From contig NZ_LMJB01000001.1 in assembly GCF_001429765.1 (NCBI RefSeq), positions 187,896 to 251,895 of the forward strand: a stretch of DNA of 64,000 nucleotides, in the 5' to 3' direction. How positions within the stretch are numbered: position 1 is the first letter of the stretch; each line of letters opens with the position of its first letter. Of the stretch, positions 1-7,583 are shown piece after piece. Under the pieces are notes generated by a model. It was not told the DNA's origin, ran no database searches, and saw nothing but the letters and a program-made list of their open reading frames with translations. The translations under genes and the position numbers were made by a program. Origin of the DNA: Flavobacterium sp. Root901 (GTDB lineage: Bacteria > Bacteroidota > Bacteroidia > Flavobacteriales > Flavobacteriaceae).

Positions 1-608
1 GAACCGGACTACAAAACACAACAGATTCCGGAACCGGACAAAACGTTTGTTTTATCGAAAGCGGCGATTGGAACGAATTTATGCTGAATGTTACAGATGC
101 CGGAACTTATAATTTAACGTTTAGAGTTGCCTCACCAACTATTCCCGGAAAATTTGATATTCTAGTAAATAATGTTGTGGTAAAAACCGATGAAACCTTT
201 CCTCCAACTGGTGACTGGCAGACTTATGCGGATAAAGTTGTAAACGGTGTTACGCTTCCAAAAGGTGAAGTTTATCTGAAAATTAAATTCAAATCAAACG
301 ATATGAATTTTAATTATATTGATGTTGCTGCGGCAAATTTGGGCGTAAATGATCCAAAGGCTGAGAGTGATTCTTTTACCATTTATCCAAACCCAATTAA
401 AGTGCAGTCAACACTTCACATTAAATCGTTTACGACTGAACCTTTATCTTTAAAAATAATTGACATAAACGGAAAAGTATGTTTTGCATCTGATGATCAC
501 TTTACAAATGAAGATATTAAAATTGGAGATAAATTAGCAAGTGGCGTTTATATTGTAAATGTTTCTTACGGCTCGGTTAAAAAATCAATGAAAGTTATAA
601 AAAACTAA
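1..608 (+). CDS. C-terminal part of a T9SS-secreted protein with a CBM6-like module
   Basis: The reading frame is open from base 3, so the gene starts before the window. The first part (to about base 345) resembles the end of a CBM6-type carbohydrate-binding module, with a GDWNEF segment followed by DAGTYNLTFRVAS. The last 80 or so residues look like a type A T9SS C-terminal sorting domain: they open with FTIYPNP, contain LKIIDINGK and end in a SGVYIVNV strand and a basic tail. The protein is therefore probably exported through the type IX system and either attached to the cell surface or released. It is likely a polysaccharide-active enzyme, but the catalytic part lies outside the window, so substrate and activity cannot be stated. 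A strong terminator follows directly. Confidence 0.8.
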   Translation, partial: TGLQNTTDSGTGQNVCFIESGDWNEFMLNVTDAGTYNLTFRVASPTIPGKFDILVNNVVVKTDETFPPTGDWQTYADKVVNGVTLPKGEVYLKIKFKSNDMNFNYIDVAAANLGVNDPKAESDSFTIYPNPIKVQSTLHIKSFTTEPLSLKIIDINGKVCFASDDHFTNEDIKIGDKLASGVYIVNVSYGSVKKSMKVIKN

Positions 609-611
609 TTC

Positions 612-650
612 AAAAAAAGCGCCTTTCAAATTACTGAAAGGCGCTTTTTT
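612..650. terminator. Bidirectional intrinsic terminator
   Basis: A 10-bp stem (GCGCCTTTCA with TGAAAGGCGC) is flanked by a run of A on the left and a run of T on the right. It lies between two convergent genes, the CBM6 protein and glmM, so it can end transcription from both sides. Confidence 0.9.
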
Positions 651-668
651 ATTGTGTTATTACAAAAA

Positions 669-2057
669 TTAAATCCCTGCAATCTCTTTTATTTCATCAA
701 TAATTCGAAGTGCTAATTTATCAGCCGCGTCTTGTGAAGGTGCTTCTGTATAAATTCTGATAATTGGTTCTGTATTTGATTTTCTTAAATGAACCCATTC
801 ATTTTCAAAATCAATTTTTACACCGTCAATTGTCGAAATATCTTCGTTTTTATATTTATCGGTCATAGCTGTTAAAATCGCATCAACATCAATTTGAGGT
901 GTCAATTCAATTTTATTTTTACTCATATAGTACTCAGGATATGAAGCTCTCAAAGCAGAAACTGATATTTTTTTATTTGCCAAATGTGTTAAAAATAAAG
1001 CAACACCTACCAGACTGTCACGACCGTAATGCAATTCCGGATAGATGATTCCGCCGTTTCCTTCGCCTCCAATAACTGCATTATTTTTTTTCATTAATTC
1101 AACAACATTTACCTCACCTACTGCACTTGCTTCGTAGCTTCCGTTATGCGTATTTGTAACATCTCTCAATGCGCGGGAAGATGACATATTTGAAACTGTA
1201 TTTCCTGGAGTTTTACTCAAAACATAATCAGCACAAGCAACTAATGTATATTCTTCACCAAACATTTCTCCGTCTTCGCTGATAAAAGCCAAACGATCAA
1301 CATCGGGATCAACTACAATTCCTAAGTGGGCATTTTCTTTTACAACCAACTCAGAAATATCTGTTAAATGTTCTTTTAGAGGTTCCGGATTGTGAGGAAA
1401 ATGTCCGTTTGGTTCGCAGTATAACTTTACAACTTCAACGCCCATTTGCTCTAATAAATTCGGGATAATAATACCGCCTGAAGAATTTACTCCATCAACA
1501 ACAACTTTAAATTTTGCATCTTTAACAGCCTGAACATCAACTAAAGGCAAATTTAAAACTTCATCGATATGAATATCCATATAAGCATCATTTGCTGTAA
1601 TTTCTCCCAAATTATCTACATCAGAGAAATCAAAAGCTTCTGCTTCTGCAATCTCCAGAATTTTAGCACCGTCGTCGCCGCTCAAAAATTCGCCTTTTTC
1701 ATTCAGTAATTTTAAAGCATTCCATTGTTTTGGATTATGAGATGCTGTCAGTATAATTCCTCCGTCGGCTTTTTCAAGAGGAACCGCAACTTCAACTGTT
1801 GGGGTTGTCGAAAGTCCAAGATCAATTACATTGATTCCAAGACCGATTAAAGTATTTACCACCAGATTGTGAATCATTGGTCCGGAGATTCTCGCGTCAC
1901 GGCCAATAACAACTGTCAGTTTTTCTTTTGAAGTATTATTTTTAAGAAAAGTCCCGTATGCCGATGCAAATTTTACAGCATCAACAGGAGTCAGGTTATC
2001 TCCTACTTTTCCACCGATTGTTCCTCGTATACCTGAAATCGATTTTATTAAAGTCAT
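669..2057 (-). CDS. glmM: Phosphoglucosamine mutase / phosphohexomutase
   Basis: A 462-residue member of the alpha-D-phosphohexomutase family, which interconverts glucosamine 6-phosphate and glucosamine 1-phosphate on the way to UDP-GlcNAc, peptidoglycan and LPS. The phosphoserine loop TASHNPKQWNALKLL has its catalytic serine at about residue 106. A metal-binding DPDVDR loop, a sugar-binding GEGNGG segment and the phosphate-binding RKSNTEPIIRIY motif near the C-terminus follow in the usual order. Length and motifs match the archaeal/Bacteroidota GlmM type. A phosphomannomutase role cannot be excluded from sequence alone. A TAnnTTTG box lies 26 bp upstream of the ATG. Product supply connects it loosely to the chitin and amino-sugar genes elsewhere in the window. 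Confidence 0.85.
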   Translation of the reverse strand: MTLIKSISGIRGTIGGKVGDNLTPVDAVKFASAYGTFLKNNTSKEKLTVVIGRDARISGPMIHNLVVNTLIGLGINVIDLGLSTTPTVEVAVPLEKADGGIILTASHNPKQWNALKLLNEKGEFLSGDDGAKILEIAEAEAFDFSDVDNLGEITANDAYMDIHIDEVLNLPLVDVQAVKDAKFKVVVDGVNSSGGIIIPNLLEQMGVEVVKLYCEPNGHFPHNPEPLKEHLTDISELVVKENAHLGIVVDPDVDRLAFISEDGEMFGEEYTLVACADYVLSKTPGNTVSNMSSSRALRDVTNTHNGSYEASAVGEVNVVELMKKNNAVIGGEGNGGIIYPELHYGRDSLVGVALFLTHLANKKISVSALRASYPEYYMSKNKIELTPQIDVDAILTAMTDKYKNEDISTIDGVKIDFENEWVHLRKSNTEPIIRIYTEAPSQDAADKLALRIIDEIKEIAGI

Positions 2058-2082
2058 TTATGTGAGTTATGGTTATTTATTA

Positions 2083-2090
2083 CAAATATA
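2083..2090 (-). promoter_or_regulatory. -7 promoter box of glmM (TATATTTG)
   Basis: Reads TATATTTG on the minus strand, an exact match to the Bacteroidota -7 consensus TAnnTTTG, and gives a leader of roughly 20 bases before the glmM start. Confidence 0.6.
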
Positions 2091-2136
2091 AAAAAGATGT
2101 TGAGATACTCAGATTCTAAGCTTCTAAGATTTCTGA

Positions 2137-2245
2137 TTATTTTCTTAAAGCCCTGATTTTCTGGATCATTTCAGCATCTGTAAAACTTAACATATTATAA
2201 CGTTAATATCTTCAAAATCGTGTTTAAAAAACTTTTCATACATTT
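2137..2245 (-). pseudogene. Possible decayed gene remnant
   Basis: On the minus strand two short protein-like stretches lie in neighbouring frames: one reading YEKFFKHDFEDINVI and the next MLSFTDAEMIQKIRALRK followed by a stop. Joined by a one-base shift they would look like the end of a helical protein. I do not recognise the family, and there is no intact start, so this may be a chance reading. It sits between the divergent glmM and ACP phosphodiesterase genes. Confidence 0.2.
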
Positions 2246-2297
2246 ACTAAAATAACTTAGTTTCTTAGTAACTCAGAAACTTAGCAACTTTAAAAAA

Positions 2298-2882
2298 ATG
2301 AATTTCTTAGCACATATCTATCTTTCCGGTGATAATGACTTAATAAAAATTGGCAATTTTATGGCCGATGGTATTCGCGGAAAACAGTTTGAACATTTTC
2401 CAGAAGATGTTCAAAAAGGAATTCTTTTACACCGATTTATAGATACTTACACAGACTCACATGATGTTTTCAGACAAAGCACGAAACGCCTTCATGACAA
2501 ATACCATCATTATTCCGGTGTAATTATCGACATTGTTTACGATCATTTTTTGGCTAAAAACTGGACCAGATATTCAAATGAAAATTTAGAAGACTTTATC
2601 AGTCGTTTTTACAATTCATTACATGAAAATTATACCATTTTAACTGAAAAAACACAAGGCTTAATGCCTTATATGATTGAAAGAAACTGGCTATTAAGCT
2701 ACAGAACAGTCGAGGGAATCCATCAAATCTTAACCCAAATGGACCGAAGATCAAAAAATCTTTCAAAAATGCAGTTTGCAAGCGAAGAATTAAAAGAATT
2801 TTATAATGAATTTGAACAGGAATTTACACTGTTTTTTGAGGATATTCAATCTCAGGCCAGACAAAAATTACTTTCCTTATAA
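2298..2882 (+). CDS. Acyl carrier protein phosphodiesterase (AcpH-like, DUF479)
   Basis: A 194-residue protein that matches the AcpH/DUF479 family in length and in its N-terminus MNFLAHIYLSG, followed by GNFMADGIRGKQ and the conserved segment HRFIDTYTDSHD. Family members remove the 4'-phosphopantetheine group from holo-ACP, and the HD-like histidine and aspartate residues in these segments are expected to bind metal. It is cytoplasmic. The next gene, a gamma-glutamyltransferase, begins 32 bp downstream on the same strand, so co-transcription is possible. The start is well placed just after an A-rich leader. Enzymatic activity is inferred from family only. Confidence 0.75.
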   Translation: MNFLAHIYLSGDNDLIKIGNFMADGIRGKQFEHFPEDVQKGILLHRFIDTYTDSHDVFRQSTKRLHDKYHHYSGVIIDIVYDHFLAKNWTRYSNENLEDFISRFYNSLHENYTILTEKTQGLMPYMIERNWLLSYRTVEGIHQILTQMDRRSKNLSKMQFASEELKEFYNEFEQEFTLFFEDIQSQARQKLLSL

Positions 2883-2914
2883 ACCCTAACCATTTTATAA
2901 AATATATACTTGTT

Positions 2915-4597
2915 ATGAAAAAAATTTCACTTCTGTTTTATTTTATATCATTTTATAGTTTTGCACAACATACAGCCTCACCAACTGGCTTAACAGCTTC
3001 AAAAGCAATGGTCGTTTCGGCTCGAATAGAAGCATCAAAAATTGGCATTGAAATAATGAAAAAAGGCGGTAATGCATTTGATGCCATGGCCGCAACAGAA
3101 CTGGCCCTTGCAGTTGCTTATCCGTATGCCGGAAATCTTGGCGGCGGCGGATTTATGGTTTACAGAAAAGCAAATGGCGAAGTGGGAAGTTTAGATTATC
3201 GCGAAAAAGCACCTCTTGCCGCTTCAAAAAACATGTTTCTGGACAAAGACGGAAATGTTATACCCGGAAAAAGTACCGAGTCTCCTTTGGCTATTGGCGT
3301 TCCCGGAACGATTGCAGGAGTTTTTGCCGTTCATAAAAAATTGGGATCCCTGCCCATATCTGAAATTATTAAACCTGTTATTGCACTTGCAGAAAAGGGT
3401 GTCGTTGTAACTCAAAAACAACAAAAGCAGCTTGAAAATTATCATGATGCCATTGTAAAAGCAAACGGTCCAAATACTTTAATGGCCGGAAAATTTAAGG
3501 AAGGTGATACAATTAAATATCCTGCACTTGCCAATACTTTAAAACGAATTCTGAAAAATGGAAGAAACGAATTTTATAAAGGAAAAACGGCACAGGTTTT
3601 AGTAGATTATCTTAAGAAAAAAGGCGGTATAATTACGCTTAAGGATTTGGCTTCCTACGAAGCAAAATGGAGAAATCCACTGCAGTTTGATTATAAGGAT
3701 TTAAAGATAACTTCGATGGCGCCGCCAAGCAGCGGCGGGATTTGCCTGGCTCAGATCATGAAAATGATTTCTCCTTTTTATTTATCCAAAATGGGACATA
3801 ATTCAGAACAGTCAATTCAGATAATTGTTGAAGCCGAAAGAAGGGCTTATGCCGACAGAAGCCAGTTTTTAGGAGATCCTGATTTTGTTAAAATTCCAAT
3901 TAAAGGACTTTTATCAGATTCGTATTTAAAAGAAAGAATGTCTGATTTTAAGTCTGAAAAAGCTACCTTATCATCTGATGTAAAAGAAGGAAAAATTACT
4001 TATAATGAAAGTACCGAAACAACCCACTATTCTATAGTAGACCAATTTGGAAATGCCGTTTCTGCAACGACAACAATAAATGATGGTTTTGGCTCAAAAT
4101 ATTATTGTGATGAACTAGGCTTTTTCTTAAATAACGAAATGGACGATTTTAGTGCAAAACCCGGATCTCCAAATATGTTTGGTTTAGTTGGAAATGAAGC
4201 AAACAGCATTGCACCGCAAAAACGAATGCTGAGTTCTATGACGCCGACAATTGTTGAAAAAAACGGAAAATTATTCATGGTTGTAGGTTCGCCGGGCGGT
4301 TCGACTATTATCACCTCGGTGCTGCAAACTATTTTAAATGTTTACGAATATAATTTAAGCATGCAGGAAGCGGTAAATGCACCTCGTTTTCATCATCAAT
4401 GGCTTCCGGATCTCATTACTTTTGAACCTAATACATTTAATTACAGCACTATTGAAAGTTTAAAAGCAAAAGGATATTTAATCAACGAAAAGACGACGCC
4501 CGTAATTGGAAAAGTAGATGCCATTTTGGTTTTACCAGACAATACTCTCGAAGGAGGTGCCGATTTTAGAGGTGATGACAAAGCTGCCGGATTTTAA
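2915..4597 (+). CDS. ggt: Gamma-glutamyltransferase
   Basis: A 560-residue periplasmic glutathione hydrolase/transpeptidase precursor. Residues 1-17 form a signal peptide ending SFAQ. The large-subunit region carries GGNAFDA and GNLGGGGFMVY. The autocatalytic cleavage site is at TTHYSIVD, and the first Thr of this motif (about residue 369) should become the N-terminal nucleophile of the small subunit. The oxyanion/substrate segment GSPGGSTII follows near residue 465. Length is normal for the family. The enzyme cleaves the gamma-glutamyl bond of glutathione and similar peptides. It stands 32 bp behind the AcpH-like gene. Confidence 0.93.
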   Translation: MKKISLLFYFISFYSFAQHTASPTGLTASKAMVVSARIEASKIGIEIMKKGGNAFDAMAATELALAVAYPYAGNLGGGGFMVYRKANGEVGSLDYREKAPLAASKNMFLDKDGNVIPGKSTESPLAIGVPGTIAGVFAVHKKLGSLPISEIIKPVIALAEKGVVVTQKQQKQLENYHDAIVKANGPNTLMAGKFKEGDTIKYPALANTLKRILKNGRNEFYKGKTAQVLVDYLKKKGGIITLKDLASYEAKWRNPLQFDYKDLKITSMAPPSSGGICLAQIMKMISPFYLSKMGHNSEQSIQIIVEAERRAYADRSQFLGDPDFVKIPIKGLLSDSYLKERMSDFKSEKATLSSDVKEGKITYNESTETTHYSIVDQFGNAVSATTTINDGFGSKYYCDELGFFLNNEMDDFSAKPGSPNMFGLVGNEANSIAPQKRMLSSMTPTIVEKNGKLFMVVGSPGGSTIITSVLQTILNVYEYNLSMQEAVNAPRFHHQWLPDLITFEPNTFNYSTIESLKAKGYLINEKTTPVIGKVDAILVLPDNTLEGGADFRGDDKAAGF

Positions 4598-4681
4598 ATC
4601 AAAAAGATTTTAGTCGAAAAACTGGACAAAATTCAATGTTTAAAGCTAAATTTGCATTCTCCGTAAATATTAAAAAACACA

Positions 4682-6466
4682 ATGATCAAAAGACTTTTTC
4701 GAAGATTAGAAAGCATTATTGCTCTGGGACAATCTATTTTAACACCAAAGCAGTTTATTTTTTTATCAAGTGTTTTGGTCGGAATTTCCTGTGCATTTGC
4801 GGTAATTGTTTTAAAAACTTTTGCACACAGTGTATTTTCTTTTGCGACTTATATTAGTGGAATTTTAAAATTAGGTTTCATTAATAGTATCCTTCCAATA
4901 ATTGGAATTGTATTAACTGTTGTGGTGGTCAATAAGGTTTTAAATGGAAGCATCCAAAAAGGAACTTCTCAAATTTTATATGCCGTTGCTAAAAAAGCAA
5001 GTATAATTCCGAAAAAACAAATGTATGCGCAGATTATAACAAGCTCTTTGACCGTAGGTTTAGGAGGATCTGCCGGATTAGAAAGCCCAATTGTGGTAAC
5101 AGGAGCCGCGTTTGGATCAAATTACGCTCAAAATTACAAATTAGCTTATAAGGACAGAACACTGCTTATTGGCTGTGGAGTTGCGGCAGGAATTGCGGCA
5201 GCTTTTAATGCGCCAATTGCCGGAGTTCTTTTTGCAATTGAAGTTTTATTGGTCGATGTTAGTATCTCTGCCTTTACGCCTATTATGATTTCGGCTGCAA
5301 CCGGAGCTTTGGTATCGGCAATTGTATTAGATGAAAGTATTCTTTTATCCTTCAAAAAACAGGAAACTTTTGATTATCATAATATTCCTTTTTATGCAGT
5401 TTTAGGATTATTAACCGGATTTCTAGCTGTTTATTACTCCAGAAATTTCCAAAAAATCGAACATTATTTCTCCGAATTAAAAATGGGTCCATATAGAAAA
5501 GCGCTGATTGGTTCTTCACTTCTGGCATTGCTTATTTTTATTTTTCCGACGCTTTTTGGTGAGGGTTATGAAAGCATTAAAACTTTATCAGAAAGTGATC
5601 CCGGACAATTACTTGACAATACCTTGTTTGCCAGCTGGAGAAATAATAACTGGATTTTGCTCCTTTTTGTAGGCTGCACAATGATGGTAAAAGTATTTGC
5701 ATCCGGACTTACAATTGGAAGCGGAGGAAACGGAGGAAACTTTGCTCCTTCATTGTTTTTAGGATCTTATTTGGGATATTTTTTCTCTAAATTCATAAAC
5801 TTAACTGGTTTATCAAAATTACCAATCAGTAATTTTACCATGGTTGGAATGGCCGGAATTTTGAGCGGATTATTTCATGCACCACTTACAGCGATATTCC
5901 TTATTGCAGAAATTACAGGAGGCTACGGTTTGATGATTCCGCTTATGATTGTGTCTTCTATCAGTTTTGCAATTTCAAAACGTTTTGAAAAATATTCTCT
6001 CGACGTAAAAAATCTGGCCAAAAAAGGCCATGCCTTCACAAGTAATAAAGACTCAAACATCTTATCTACTTTGGATATTGATACTATAATACAGACTGAT
6101 TATCTGACTGTTTCTCCTGAAGAGCATCTAAATAAACTTGTTGATCTTATTTCACATTCAAATCAGGTTGTGTTTGCAGTTGTAAACAATGACAGAGAAC
6201 TGGTTGGTGTGGTTCACTTTAATGATATCAGGGAAATTATATTTAATGCCTATCGTGTAAAATACACTTTGATTAAAGATGTAATGAAAACACCGCCCGC
6301 TACAATTTTATCAACAGACAGCATGGAAATTGTAATGACCAAGTTCGAAAGATCAAAATCAGCATTTCTCCCTGTTTTACGAAATGAAAAATACTTTGGT
6401 TTTATTTCTAAATCAATTGCACTTGAAGCTTACAGAATGAAGCTTCGTTCGATGACAATTGAATAA
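4682..6466 (+). CDS. ClC-family chloride channel/antiporter with CBS pair
   Basis: A 594-residue inner-membrane protein: about 430 residues of ClC transmembrane helices, then two C-terminal CBS domains (about 455-590) that usually sense nucleotides. Anion-pathway motifs are visible as GSAGLESP, with the external gating glutamate at residue 134, and GNFAP at 352-356. The position equivalent to the inner proton-gate glutamate of E. coli ClcA (E203) appears to be valine here (FAIEVL, V188), as in ClC channels. Whether it is a channel or an unusual antiporter is open. The ATG at 4682 starts a normal cytoplasmic helix MIKRLFRRLES; an upstream overlapping ATG lies in another frame. Confidence 0.85.
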   Translation: MIKRLFRRLESIIALGQSILTPKQFIFLSSVLVGISCAFAVIVLKTFAHSVFSFATYISGILKLGFINSILPIIGIVLTVVVVNKVLNGSIQKGTSQILYAVAKKASIIPKKQMYAQIITSSLTVGLGGSAGLESPIVVTGAAFGSNYAQNYKLAYKDRTLLIGCGVAAGIAAAFNAPIAGVLFAIEVLLVDVSISAFTPIMISAATGALVSAIVLDESILLSFKKQETFDYHNIPFYAVLGLLTGFLAVYYSRNFQKIEHYFSELKMGPYRKALIGSSLLALLIFIFPTLFGEGYESIKTLSESDPGQLLDNTLFASWRNNNWILLLFVGCTMMVKVFASGLTIGSGGNGGNFAPSLFLGSYLGYFFSKFINLTGLSKLPISNFTMVGMAGILSGLFHAPLTAIFLIAEITGGYGLMIPLMIVSSISFAISKRFEKYSLDVKNLAKKGHAFTSNKDSNILSTLDIDTIIQTDYLTVSPEEHLNKLVDLISHSNQVVFAVVNNDRELVGVVHFNDIREIIFNAYRVKYTLIKDVMKTPPATILSTDSMEIVMTKFERSKSAFLPVLRNEKYFGFISKSIALEAYRMKLRSMTIE

Positions 6467-6475
6467 ATTAAATAT

Positions 6476-6503
6476 CGGATAAGTTAAAATTTTCAACTAT
6501 CCG
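6476..6503. promoter_or_regulatory. Inverted repeat between ClC gene and fic promoter
   Basis: An imperfect dyad with outer arms CGGATA and TATCCG and a bulged AT-rich inner stem. It begins 10 bases after the ClC stop and ends 11 bases before the fic -7 box, covering the -33 position. It could be a weak terminator of the ClC gene or an operator for the fic gene. Confidence 0.4.
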
Positions 6504-6514
6504 AAATTAAGAGC

Positions 6515-6522
6515 TATATTTG
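6515..6522 (+). promoter_or_regulatory. -7 promoter box of fic (TATATTTG)
   Basis: An exact TAnnTTTG match ends only 7 bases before the ATG at 6530, so the transcript would be leaderless or nearly so. Confidence 0.6.
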
Positions 6523-6529
6523 TCATATC

Positions 6530-7486
6530 ATGTGGAATATAGATTTAGCATACCAAACAGAATTTCAATCAACCTTTGATCGATTGTACCAAAAAAAGCT
6601 TGATCTGCAAAATAGCAGACCATTGCCAAATATTGCTTTAAATAAAATTCGCGAAAGTTTATCTCTGGAATGGACATACAATTCAAATGCTATTGAAGGC
6701 AACACAATGAATTTGCGTGAAACTCAAATGGTGATTCAGGAAGGAATTACTATAAAAGGCAAATCACTTCGTGAACATTTTGAAACTCATAATCATGATA
6801 AAGCAATTGATTATTTATACTCAATAATTGACGACAATTACAAACTTCGAAGCATTGATATTTTATCTATTCATGGTTTAGTTTTACGCTCTATAGAAGA
6901 GGATTTTGCAGGCCGCATCAGAAATGGCGGTGTAAGAATTTCAGGAGCAAATTTTACACCTCCAAATGCTAACAAAGTTTCTGATTACCTCGACGAATTA
7001 ATAGAGTTTATCAATACAAATCCTTTAGGGTTAAATGATATAGAACTTGCTACAATTTATCATCATAAATTAGTCTGGATTCATCCTTTTTTTGATGGAA
7101 ACGGGCGTACAGTTCGACTAAGCATGAATTTATTACTAATGCGTAGTGGCTTTCCTCCGGCAATTATTTTAAAAAATGATCGAAAAAAATATTATGAAGC
7201 ATTAAATCAGGCTAATAATGGTAATTATCAAAAATTGACTTTGTTAATGTGTCAGGCAATTGAAAGAACGCTTAATATATATTTAAATGCTATGCCTGGA
7301 AGCTCTAATGACTATCAGATAATTTCAGATATTGTCAGTGAACCAGAAACTCCTTATGGTCAGGAATATATTAGTTTACTTGCGAGAACAGGAAAAATTG
7401 ATGCTTATAAAGAAGGCCGAAATTGGTACACAACTAAACAGGCCATTGAAGAATACATGACTTTAAGAAAGAGAAAACGCCGTTAA
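6530..7486 (+). CDS. Fic-domain protein (probable AMP transferase)
   Basis: A 318-residue Fic protein. The catalytic motif HPFFDGNGR lies at residues 185-193, with H185 as the expected base. An N-terminal inhibitory helix motif SNAIEGN (52-58) fits the [S/T]xxxE[G/N] signature, so it is the intramolecularly inhibited class of Fic proteins, with E56 able to block ATP. The C-terminal 60 residues contain a MerR/excisionase-like helix-turn-helix segment (GKIDAYKEGRNWYTTKQAIEEY), suggesting DNA binding and perhaps control of its own promoter. Fic proteins mostly transfer AMP to target-protein hydroxyls; the target here is unknown. The gene stands alone with its own promoter, and no antitoxin gene is adjacent. 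Confidence 0.85.
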   Translation: MWNIDLAYQTEFQSTFDRLYQKKLDLQNSRPLPNIALNKIRESLSLEWTYNSNAIEGNTMNLRETQMVIQEGITIKGKSLREHFETHNHDKAIDYLYSIIDDNYKLRSIDILSIHGLVLRSIEEDFAGRIRNGGVRISGANFTPPNANKVSDYLDELIEFINTNPLGLNDIELATIYHHKLVWIHPFFDGNGRTVRLSMNLLLMRSGFPPAIILKNDRKKYYEALNQANNGNYQKLTLLMCQAIERTLNIYLNAMPGSSNDYQIISDIVSEPETPYGQEYISLLARTGKIDAYKEGRNWYTTKQAIEEYMTLRKRKRR

Positions 7487-7559
7487 ATTCAACTCAATTT
7501 TGTTACAATTTTTAACATAAACTTCTAAAGTCTAGTGCTAAAAGAACAAATCAAAGTGG

Positions 7560-7567
7560 TAACTTTG
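7560..7567 (+). promoter_or_regulatory. -7 promoter box of uvrA (TAACTTTG)
   Basis: An exact TAnnTTTG match. Transcription should start around 7574, which excludes the TTG at 7572 as a start codon and supports the ATG at 7584. Confidence 0.6.
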
Positions 7568-7583
7568 CGTTTTGCTCAAATTT

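Noticed and set aside
4636..4857. A plus-strand ORF of 73 residues overlapping the start of the ClC gene
   Set aside because: It runs in a different frame from the ClC gene, which has full family motifs from 4682. Composition is that of a shadow frame.
7572..7583. TTG start four codons upstream of the uvrA ATG
   Set aside because: It sits at or before the predicted transcript start set by the box at 7560-7567, and adds no conserved residues.
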